From the NCBI RefSeq assembly GCF_048269205.1, contig NZ_JBLXJC010000001.1:682001-746000 (forward strand): a stretch of 64,000 nucleotides of DNA, in the 5' to 3' direction. The DNA comes from Emcibacter sp048269205. Its GTDB lineage: Bacteria > Pseudomonadota > Alphaproteobacteria > Sphingomonadales > Emcibacteraceae. This document shows, piece after piece, positions 1-7,360 of the stretch. The notes under the pieces were generated by a model. That model was not told where the DNA came from and ran no database searches. It saw only the letters and a program-made list of their open reading frames with translations. The stretch's first letter is position 1, and every line of letters begins with the position of its first letter. The translations under genes and the position numbers were made by a program.

Positions 1-1713
1 CTGCCGCTGGAGAAAACCATATCCAATATGACGTCGATCCTGTCTGATATGGGCATTAAAATCGAAATCGCCTCCTGGCGTAACATTGTGCCAAATGTCT
101 GGTCTCTGCATATCCGGGAAGCAGCATCCCCCATGTGTTTTACCAACGGCAAGGGGGCGGCGAAGGAAAGCGCCCTTTGTTCGGCGCTTGGCGAATATAT
201 CGAGCGGATGAGCTGTAATTTCTTTTACAACGATTATTATTTTGGGGAAGAAATCGCCAACAGCCCCTTTGTCCATTACCCCAATGAAAAATGGTTTGAA
301 GCCGGCCCGGATGATGCCCTGCCGGAGGGGTTGATGGATGAAAAATGCCTTAAGCTCTATAACCCGGATGGGGAGCTCAGGGCGTCCCATTTGATTGATA
401 CCAATTCCGGACGGGTGGACCGGGGTATTTGTGCCTTGCCTTTCACCCGCCATTCGGACCAGGAAACCGTCTATTTTCCGTCCAATCTGCTCGAAAACCT
501 GTTTGTCAGCAACGGGATGAGTGCCGGCAATAATTTGTATGAAGCACAGGTGCAGTGCCTGTCTGAAATATTTGAGCGGGCCGTCAAACGGCAGATTATC
601 GAAGAAGAGATCATTCTGCCCGATGTGCCGAAAGAGGTTCTCGCCAAATATCCCGCCATTCTGGCCGGTATAGAGGAGCTGGAAAACAAAGGCTTCCCCG
701 TTGTGGTCAAGGATGCCTCCCTGGGCGGGAAATATCCCGTCATGTGCGTGACCCTGATGAACCCCAAAACCGGCGGCGTTTTTGCGTCCTTCGGCGCACA
801 TCCAAGCTTTGAGGTGGCACTGGAACGTTCCCTCACGGAGTTGTTGCAGGGCCGCAGTTTTGAAGGTCTGAATGATGTGCCGCCGCCGACCTTCAGCAGC
901 CATGCCGTCTCGGAGCCACATAATTTTGTCGAGCATTTCATTGATTCAACCGGTGTTATCTCCTGGAAATTCTTCAGCGAAAAACATGATTATGACTTTT
1001 GCGAATGGGATTTCAGCGGCACGACCGAAGAGGAAAATGAGTGCCTGATGAATATTCTCTTGGGCCTTGGTAAAGAGGTTTATGTGGCAACCTATGAGGA
1101 CTTTGGCGCCTCCGCCTGTCGCATTCTGGTGCCGGGCTATTCGGAAGTTTATCCGGTGGAGGATTTGATCTGGGATAATACCAACCAGGCCCTGATGTTC
1201 AGGGAGGATATTCTCAATATCCATGCCCTGGGTGATGAAGAGCTGGAGGACCTGCTGGAGCGTTTGGAACAGTCGGAGCTGGATCATTATACGGTCATCT
1301 CCACCCTGATTGGCATCGCCTTTGATGAAAATACCGTGTGGGGCAAGCTCGATGTGGGGGAGCTGAAAATAATGCTTTACCTGGCCCTCAAACAATATGA
1401 AGAAGCGCGGGAACTGGTGGGCGACTTCCTGAATTTCAATGATAATACAGTGGAGCGGGTCCTGTTCTATCAGGCCCTGGCCGCCGTGCTCGACATCACC
1501 ATTGATGATGACCTGGAGATCGAGGATTATGTGCCGAACCTCAGCCGGATGTTCGGCGCGGATGTCATGGAACAGGTGTTGGGCGTAGTAACAGGGGAGA
1601 TCAGGTTCCCCGGCCTGACCAGGACGAGCCTTAAACTCGAAGGACTGGACAAGCACCTGAGATTAATTGAAAGCTATAAAAAACTGCACAGGGCGCGGGG
1701 GGAAGCACAGTAA
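1..1713 (+). CDS. ycaO: YcaO-domain protein, 5' end cut by window edge
   Basis: Close match by recall to Escherichia coli YcaO (586 residues), the YcaO-superfamily protein linked to RimO-dependent methylthiolation of ribosomal protein S12; YcaO folds bind ATP and activate amide carbonyls. The reading frame is open from base 1, and the nine codons before the first ATG at 28 (reading LPLEKTISN) align with the E. coli N-terminus, so the true start lies upstream and about 15 codons are missing. Diagnostic stretches are FTNGKGA, ALGEYIER, VSNGMSAGN, SFGAHPSFEVALER and FSGTTEEE, followed by the helical C-terminal region seen in the E. coli protein, so it is the long YcaO form and not an azoline-forming peptide cyclodehydratase. 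No RiPP precursor or dehydrogenase gene follows it. Confidence 0.9.
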   Translation: MPLEKTISNMTSILSDMGIKIEIASWRNIVPNVWSLHIREAASPMCFTNGKGAAKESALCSALGEYIERMSCNFFYNDYYFGEEIANSPFVHYPNEKWFEAGPDDALPEGLMDEKCLKLYNPDGELRASHLIDTNSGRVDRGICALPFTRHSDQETVYFPSNLLENLFVSNGMSAGNNLYEAQVQCLSEIFERAVKRQIIEEEIILPDVPKEVLAKYPAILAGIEELENKGFPVVVKDASLGGKYPVMCVTLMNPKTGGVFASFGAHPSFEVALERSLTELLQGRSFEGLNDVPPPTFSSHAVSEPHNFVEHFIDSTGVISWKFFSEKHDYDFCEWDFSGTTEEENECLMNILLGLGKEVYVATYEDFGASACRILVPGYSEVYPVEDLIWDNTNQALMFREDILNIHALGDEELEDLLERLEQSELDHYTVISTLIGIAFDENTVWGKLDVGELKIMLYLALKQYEEARELVGDFLNFNDNTVERVLFYQALAAVLDITIDDDLEIEDYVPNLSRMFGADVMEQVLGVVTGEIRFPGLTRTSLKLEGLDKHLRLIESYKKLHRARGEAQ

Positions 1714-1795
1714 AGGAGTCTGGTTTTAACCAAACAACCTCTGAACCTGCGGCGCTTCATCCTATACTTCTTCCTGTAATAAAGAGGGGACTACG

Positions 1796-2191
1796 ATGGA
1801 CAGCTACATGGATCCGACAGAGGAGGATTTTAAAGCCTTCCTGGCACTGCCAAAAGACCAGCCGATTGCCATGCTCAACCTGGTCCGGTTCAAAGAGCGG
1901 GCCGAATATGACGATGGGCGTCAGGTGACGGGTGCCGAAGCCTATGGTCTTTACAGCCGGGAAAGCGGACCGATTTTCGCACGGGTCGGCGGATCCATTT
2001 TGTGGAAAGGCAGTCCGGAGCTGATGTTGATCGGTCCGTCAGAGGAGAAATGGGATATGGCCTTTATTGCCCGCTATCCCGATGCCGCGGCATTTCTTGA
2101 AATGATCGGGGACCCCGCCTACCGCCAGGCGGTCAGGCATCGCCAGGCGGCGGTGGAAACCAGCCGCCTGATCAGATGCAGGGAGCTTTGA
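1796..2191 (+). CDS. DUF1330 family protein
   Basis: A 131-residue soluble protein with the DUF1330 (dimeric alpha/beta barrel) pattern: an early MLNLVRFKERAEY stretch, a central RVGGSILWKG strand and a late ARYPDAAAFLEM segment. Family function is unknown; the fold resembles small monooxygenase-like barrels. An AGAGGGG ribosome site lies about seven bases before the ATG. It starts 82 bases after ycaO on the same strand, so it could be co-transcribed, although the short palindrome TGGTTTTAACCA lies between them. Confidence 0.85.
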   Translation: MDSYMDPTEEDFKAFLALPKDQPIAMLNLVRFKERAEYDDGRQVTGAEAYGLYSRESGPIFARVGGSILWKGSPELMLIGPSEEKWDMAFIARYPDAAAFLEMIGDPAYRQAVRHRQAAVETSRLIRCREL

Positions 2192-2261
2192 ACCCTATAA
2201 GCACAATGTATATCTCCACAATAGTACTTTATTCTACACCTTCCATCTCAATCTGTTTTGC

Positions 2262-3428
2262 TTATTTGGCACTGAGTGCTTTAGCTAATGCAATTCCTAT
2301 ATCTATTGCATAGATCGTCTCGTTAATGATTTCATCGTCTTCTATAGAACCGTTCTGATTTTTGTCATCATAGCTGCCGTCGATACGGTTGCTGGCTGTA
2401 ATGACAAACAAACCATGATCGGCAAGAAACTGTGAGTAATAGTTATGGGAAGCTGTCGCTCCCGAGTGTGCATACACCGTTCCTCGAGTTGGAGAATTGA
2501 CTATCCCCCATCCATAGCCATACCAGCTTTTATGTTTTCGAATCTCTCTGTGCCTGCTAAAGATCATAGCTGACAAGTCATTTCCCAAAACACGTCCGGC
2601 AACCAGCCCGGAATGCCATTTGACGCCATCTTTTACCGTGGAAAGAATAGTCCCGCCACCTATTGGCATCCAGGTGTCCTTGGGTAGTGTGATCGGTGAA
2701 TCACGCTCCTCACCATTGGTATACCCCCTTGCGACAGGTGCGTTTCCACCATTGAAATCCCACATCGGAGATTCCAGAAAGCCCGTATTCGTCAGGCCGT
2801 AAGGTGTAAACACAAAACGTTCGACGTATTTTTGATATGCTAGGCCCGAAACACGCTCTATTAAGGCATGCAACAGGGCGTATCCCATATCCGAATATGA
2901 AAAATCCTGGCCAGGTTTAAATAGTAAAGGTTGGGCCAATATGGACTTCTCCATGATTTCCCGCGTTGTAGTCTCGTAGGACCGGTCATATTCATCAGGC
3001 AATCCAGACGAGTGTGTCAGGAGTTGGTGAATGGTAATTTCACTCTTGTCAGCCGGTACATCAGGAAAATACTGGGGGAGACGATGATCCAAGGATAAAT
3101 GACCATCACGTACGAGTGTCAGTACTGCGACGGCAGCATAAGCTTTGGAATTTGATCCGATATCGACAGCGGTATCAACCAGAAAGGGTACTTTGGCAGC
3201 ATCATTCGCCAGGCCATAAGCTGCTTCAAAAATAACCTTGCCCTGCCTGTCGGCAACGAGCACTGAGCCATGAAAATTAGCTGCGCTGGTGAAGTCCTCC
3301 ATTACCTTGGTTATACGTGTAGATAATGGCTCAGATTGCATGGAATACGCTTGAGGCGCGACCAGCGCCAAACAAGCGGAAACGAATAGCCAAAAATGGG
3401 GTATAAAATTTATAAAACGATCATTCAC
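2262..3428 (-). CDS. Exported serine hydrolase (beta-lactamase/esterase family) with C-terminal EF-hand-like loop
   Basis: Class C beta-lactamase/DD-peptidase-like serine hydrolase. I chose the GTG at 3428: it has AGGAAGG nine bases upstream and opens straight into a signal peptide (FINFIPHFWLFVSACLALVAP, cleavage near AYS), giving 388 residues; the longer ATG frame from 3599 adds an unlikely basic leader. Catalytic S92-x-x-K95 (SNSK) and Y178-S-D (YSD, the usual Tyr motif) are present, as is a late HSGAT motif in place of KTG. Near the C-terminus DKNQNGSIEDDE fits a 12-residue EF-hand loop (D1, N3, N5, G6, I8, E12). The gene looks more AT-rich than its neighbours, which hints at separate acquisition. 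It follows the transporter gene by 234 bases and may be the last gene of that operon or stand alone. The substrate is unknown. Confidence 0.85.
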   Translation of the reverse strand: MNDRFINFIPHFWLFVSACLALVAPQAYSMQSEPLSTRITKVMEDFTSAANFHGSVLVADRQGKVIFEAAYGLANDAAKVPFLVDTAVDIGSNSKAYAAVAVLTLVRDGHLSLDHRLPQYFPDVPADKSEITIHQLLTHSSGLPDEYDRSYETTTREIMEKSILAQPLLFKPGQDFSYSDMGYALLHALIERVSGLAYQKYVERFVFTPYGLTNTGFLESPMWDFNGGNAPVARGYTNGEERDSPITLPKDTWMPIGGGTILSTVKDGVKWHSGLVAGRVLGNDLSAMIFSRHREIRKHKSWYGYGWGIVNSPTRGTVYAHSGATASHNYYSQFLADHGLFVITASNRIDGSYDDKNQNGSIEDDEIINETIYAIDIGIALAKALSAK

Positions 3429-3662
3429 TGTATTTAACCTTCCTGAATAGAGTGTAGGGGAAGGTTTGTCCGATTGCGAATACGTACGCCACCTTCCCAA
3501 AAAACAATGGAAAATGAACGCCGCAACGCAAGCCACAGGTAGTCTATATGACACGCTCGAACGTGAAAGAAAGTTAACATTCCGCCGTTGATGTGGCAAA
3601 CAATATCAATGGAGTTTGAGTAAACTTTAGTAATGTCGAGGCATCATTGAGTCTGATCCGGT

Positions 3663-5147
3663 TCAGGTGGTGGTCCGGTTATTTTCCGCATTGCGCTGTT
3701 CGAGATCTGCGATGATCTGCTTGTGTTTCTTTCTTGTCAGGTGATATCCAAACAGGAACAGTGGGGAAAGCGCTGCAAAGGCCGCCGGGAGCGGCCCTGA
3801 GATCAATCCCAGCTTGTCCAATACCTGGGTCGGGATAACAAGGCTATCCCCCTTTGCGGCGATATCGGTCGGGAACATGATCGCGTCCAGCGCCAGTCCG
3901 GCAATCAGGCCGCCCAGACCGGCGGCAGCCTTGTAGGCCAGCGTCAGGCCGGAAAAAAACAGTCCTTCACGCCTGACCCCGAACATCCACTCATGTTCGT
4001 CGGCCGTATCGGCGAGCATGGACTGGAAGGCAATGCCGCCGACCATGATGGCCGTGCCGACCAGAAGCCCGTTGAAAAACAGGACTACGGCTGCGGTAGA
4101 GGGCGAGAAGGGGAACGGTCCGTAAAGTTGAAACAGCGGCGGCCATATCTGGAAGAGTGAAATGCACAGAAATGCGCCTATCGCAAGTGTTCGCTTTTCG
4201 ATATAGCGCAAGGCGATTGCACTGATCGGTGCGCCGAGCAATGGCCCCAGTGTGGTGCTCAGCAGGATCATCTGGATGGCAAAGCTATCCAGTTTCCAGA
4301 AGTAGCGGGTGGCATGCAACGCAAGCGAAACGGACGTGGAATAGGCGAGAAAATAGGTCAATACCGTGCCGAACAGGATAAGGAACGAGCGGTTTTGCAC
4401 CAGTTCGACCAGTTCGCGGACAAAACCGGCGAGGAAATGAGTTTCGCTGGGATGGGCGCTATGCAACCGCGGCAGGGCGCGCCGCACGGCCCAGATCGCG
4501 ACTAGGCCGGTGAGCACGATGGCAGCGGCGCTGGTCCAGGCAAAGGGGACATAATTTTCACGCTCGATCAGGCCGGAAGGGCCGGACATATAGACACCGA
4601 GCCCCAGCACCACGGCGCACAGGATGCCCGCGTTCTGAAAGGAAAGACGATAGGAGACAATGCCAGCCCGCTCGCGATAATCATCGGTAATTTCTGCGCC
4701 GACCGCTGTGAAGGGCAGGACAAAGCAGGAGGTTGAAACCCGTAAGACGATGAGGCAGGCGGTGACATAAATAAACAGTGAAACGCCGGTAAGAGAATCC
4801 GGAATGGAGAAAAGCAGGCCAAAGGCGCAGGCAATCGGCAGCAGGCTGATGATCATGAAGGGGAGCCGTCGTCCCAGACGTGACCGGACCCGGTCGCTGG
4901 CCAGGCCGATGGCCGGATCCACAACGGCATCAACCAGCAGGGCGATCATCTTGGCGAGGCCGGCCATACCCCCGGACATGCCGCAGACCGCCGTCAGATA
5001 GAAAAGCAGGAAGAAGCCAAACCCCGCTGTCACAAAACCATCGGCCATGGCACCGACACCATATTGCGCCTTGAAACGCCGTGTGAGAGGCGTACTGCGC
5101 GCGGCCCGGGCGGTCTCTTCAGTGACAGTGATGCTAAATTCGGTCAC
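3663..5147 (-). CDS. GPH-family (MelB-like) sodium:solute symporter
   Basis: A 494-residue inner-membrane transporter of the glycoside-pentoside-hexuronide:cation symporter family within the MFS (MFS_2), with about twelve hydrophobic segments. The family signature after helix 2, DAVVDPAIGLASDRVRSRLGRR, carries the conserved acidic and Arg residues near 71-92, and a MelB-like HEWMFGVRREGL loop lies in the second half. Its start overlaps the stop of the upstream alpha/beta hydrolase gene by four bases (ATGA), so the two are translationally coupled. With an upstream TonB receptor it probably moves the receptor's substrate, or a hydrolysis product of it, across the inner membrane. Despite the family name, members near esterases often carry non-sugar substrates, so the cargo is open. 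Confidence 0.85.
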   Translation of the reverse strand: MTEFSITVTEETARAARSTPLTRRFKAQYGVGAMADGFVTAGFGFFLLFYLTAVCGMSGGMAGLAKMIALLVDAVVDPAIGLASDRVRSRLGRRLPFMIISLLPIACAFGLLFSIPDSLTGVSLFIYVTACLIVLRVSTSCFVLPFTAVGAEITDDYRERAGIVSYRLSFQNAGILCAVVLGLGVYMSGPSGLIERENYVPFAWTSAAAIVLTGLVAIWAVRRALPRLHSAHPSETHFLAGFVRELVELVQNRSFLILFGTVLTYFLAYSTSVSLALHATRYFWKLDSFAIQMILLSTTLGPLLGAPISAIALRYIEKRTLAIGAFLCISLFQIWPPLFQLYGPFPFSPSTAAVVLFFNGLLVGTAIMVGGIAFQSMLADTADEHEWMFGVRREGLFFSGLTLAYKAAAGLGGLIAGLALDAIMFPTDIAAKGDSLVIPTQVLDKLGLISGPLPAAFAALSPLFLFGYHLTRKKHKQIIADLEQRNAENNRTTT

Positions 5148-5917
5148 GGTTTTCTCCTTGCAATGAAGTCGCTAATTTGCCGGCCCGCCTCGGCACCATA
5201 TTGCTCGATCAGGGAAATGTGATCCCCGGGCAGCGGAAGAAACGGGATATCATGATCGGCTGCGAACTGTTTGGTCGGATTAAAATAGAGATCCTCTTTC
5301 CCCATAAAGAGGGCGACCGGGGCCGGGCAGTCCGCAACACCTTCCGCCAGGCCAGTGAGGTCGTTCATCCCGTTGACTGCCGCAGCCAGGGCAGACTCAT
5401 TTTCCGGCTGAAGCCAGTCCAGCATATCGGGACGATCCCGGCGCACCATCGCCCCCAGAATGTCATAGGTGATCTCGGGCAAACCCCAGGCAGCAGCCGG
5501 TGTATACATGCCTTTTACCACGTCCCAGCCACCGATGGAGAGGGAGGCAATACGCTCAGGGTGATGCGTTGCCAGTGCAGATGCCATCCAGCCGCCCATG
5601 GAATATCCGACCACATGGGCGCGATCTATATCGAGTGCATCAAGAACGGATGCCAGATTAAGCGCACGTTGGCGGGCGCCATAGAGCGCCGGATCATTTG
5701 GGGCGTCACTCTCCCCATGTGCCAGTGAGTCCGGCGCGATGATGTGGAAATGCTCAGCGAGATATGAGCCCAGGTGATTTTGCAGGAAATTAGTTCCACT
5801 GCCGAAAGCACCGTGGATGAGCAGGAGCGGGAATCCGCTCCCTTTCTCAACATAATGAATGCGATGGCCTGCTGCATCGACGTACCCGTCGGTGAGGGCA
5901 TGCGGCGGTTCACTCAT
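5144..5917 (-). CDS. Alpha/beta hydrolase
   Basis: A 257-residue alpha/beta-hydrolase-fold protein without a signal peptide, hence probably cytoplasmic. The oxyanion region LIHGAFGSG lies near residue 34 and the nucleophile elbow is G-Y-S106-M-G-G; an acidic residue in GKEDLYF and a His in GDHISL complete a plausible Ser-Asp-His triad. It overlaps the following transporter gene and the preceding serine hydrolase gene by four bases each, so the three form one tight operon. Likely an esterase or C-C bond hydrolase acting on an imported compound; haloalkane dehalogenase and epoxide hydrolase are less likely because a Ser, not Asp, is the nucleophile. Confidence 0.85.
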   Translation of the reverse strand: MSEPPHALTDGYVDAAGHRIHYVEKGSGFPLLLIHGAFGSGTNFLQNHLGSYLAEHFHIIAPDSLAHGESDAPNDPALYGARQRALNLASVLDALDIDRAHVVGYSMGGWMASALATHHPERIASLSIGGWDVVKGMYTPAAAWGLPEITYDILGAMVRRDRPDMLDWLQPENESALAAAVNGMNDLTGLAEGVADCPAPVALFMGKEDLYFNPTKQFAADHDIPFLPLPGDHISLIEQYGAEAGRQISDFIARRKP

Positions 5918-7200
5918 GTTATTGGCTCCTGTGGTTCAAATCCTGACCCATCCTCCAGCGCAGCATAAATACCGCGCTGGTAAACAGGCAAAGCCCGGCG
6001 GCCGGCGGCGCCGCGCCCCGTAGCAATAGTTGATCCTGAATTTGCGGAAACAGGAACCTGATGCTGAATTAGATAGATCATGACCAAATCATGGACAGGA
6101 TCGGCCTGCCACCAGGTGCCGAATATACCGGGCCAGGTTACCGAACCCTGTGCACCAATGGCATAGGGGTTGTCAACCAGATCCTCGGCAACAGACAGCC
6201 CCAGACCGAACCCTGATTTCTGCCATAGCGGCATGCCGGCAAAAGGAATATGACGCTGTTCGTCGGTGAGCCGGTTCGTCTGCATCAGCGCTACGGTCTC
6301 CGGCTGCAGCAATCTCTGTCCTTCAAAGGTGCCGCCGTTCAGCAGCATGCGGGCGAAGCGATGATAATCTTCAGCGGTCGAAATCAGCCCGCCGCCTCCG
6401 GGGGTATAGCCCGGCGGTTCGTCGTACATTTCGGTTTCCACCTTCACGAGCCCACCGGTCTGTTCTTCATAGCGGTACAGGCTCGCCAGACGGCGCCGTT
6501 TTTCTTTGGGAAGCCAAAAGTCCGTCTCGACCATGCCGAGCGGCGTAAAAATACGCTCCTGCAGGACCTGGCGCAGCAGTATGCCTTCGATGCGCCCGAT
6601 CAGGAAACCAAGAACGTCCGTCGAATGGCCATAGTGGAAACGTTCGCCCGGCTGAAAGGCAAGCGGCAATGTACCCAATGCAGCCAGCCATTCATCCGGG
6701 GTTTTACGGTTCATGCCGGGATCGCCGAGCGCATCATCATAGGCCTGTTGCAGCGGTCCTTCCGAGAAGGGGGCGTAAGCAATGCCTGAACGATGGGTGA
6801 GCAGATCCTCGATGGTGATTTCGCGGTTGGCAGGCACCGTATCCTGCAGCGGACCAGCGGGATCGACTAGTACTTTCAGGTTGGCGAGCTCCGGAACCCA
6901 GCGCGAGATCGGATCTTCGAGGGCGATCTTGCCTTCTTCCATCAGCATAAGAGCCGCCGCCGAAGTGATGGGCTTGCTCATCGAGGCAATGCGGAACAGA
7001 GTGTCAGGCCGCATCGGGGTGTGCGTTTCGATATCGCTCCAGCCTATCGCTTCAGACTGAACAATCTCGCCGCCTCTCGAGGTGAGTGTCACAATACCCG
7101 CGAGTTCGCCACAATCGACAAATTCCTGGAGAGCAGGTCCGACCATGGCGAGCTTTTCGGGATCGAAACCATGAGCACGGGATAGGCTGTCGCTGGTCAT
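5914..7200 (-). CDS. Serine hydrolase, beta-lactamase family (EstB-like)
   Basis: A 428-residue class C beta-lactamase-fold enzyme, likely an esterase. It has S-M-S-K in FRIASMSKPITSAA near residue 75 (nucleophile Ser and general-base Lys), Y-G-H-S as the Tyr motif in RFHYGHSTDVLG, and WPGIFGTWW near the C-terminus where the KTG-like motif falls. No clear signal peptide is visible, so it may be cytoplasmic. A GGAG sits about nine bases before the ATG. It is the first of three overlapping genes (hydrolase, alpha/beta hydrolase, symporter) 160 bases behind the TonB receptor gene. EstB and 6-aminohexanoate-oligomer hydrolases share this fold; the substrate cannot be read from sequence. Confidence 0.85.
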   Translation of the reverse strand: MTSDSLSRAHGFDPEKLAMVGPALQEFVDCGELAGIVTLTSRGGEIVQSEAIGWSDIETHTPMRPDTLFRIASMSKPITSAAALMLMEEGKIALEDPISRWVPELANLKVLVDPAGPLQDTVPANREITIEDLLTHRSGIAYAPFSEGPLQQAYDDALGDPGMNRKTPDEWLAALGTLPLAFQPGERFHYGHSTDVLGFLIGRIEGILLRQVLQERIFTPLGMVETDFWLPKEKRRRLASLYRYEEQTGGLVKVETEMYDEPPGYTPGGGGLISTAEDYHRFARMLLNGGTFEGQRLLQPETVALMQTNRLTDEQRHIPFAGMPLWQKSGFGLGLSVAEDLVDNPYAIGAQGSVTWPGIFGTWWQADPVHDLVMIYLIQHQVPVSANSGSTIATGRGAAGRRALPVYQRGIYAALEDGSGFEPQEPIT

Positions 7201-7275
7201 TAACTGGGGGCTCCTGCTGTACAGAGGTCACAATCGGGCGGTCGGCGTTCGGTTTAAAAACTTGTCTGCTGTGCC

Positions 7276-7310
7276 GCAGGAGAGGGCGACTTTTGGTCAC
7301 GCTCTCCTGC
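7276..7310 (-). other. Intercistronic hairpin after the TonB receptor gene
   Basis: GCAGGAGAG (7276-7284) and CTCTCCTGC (7302-7310) form a perfect 9-bp stem with a 17-base loop in the 160-base gap between the receptor stop and the next gene. On the minus strand the nearest T run is about 17 bases beyond the stem, so it is not a textbook rho-independent terminator. It could stabilise the upstream receptor message or attenuate the downstream genes. Confidence 0.5.
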
Positions 7311-7360
7311 GAAGCTTTGAATTGGTGTGGTAACTATCCCAATCAATTACTTCTGTTGGA

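Noticed and set aside
1..1713. YcaO as part of a RiPP (thiazole/oxazole peptide) cluster
   Set aside because: The protein follows E. coli YcaO along its length, including the C-terminal region, and no precursor peptide, dehydrogenase or export gene is next to it.
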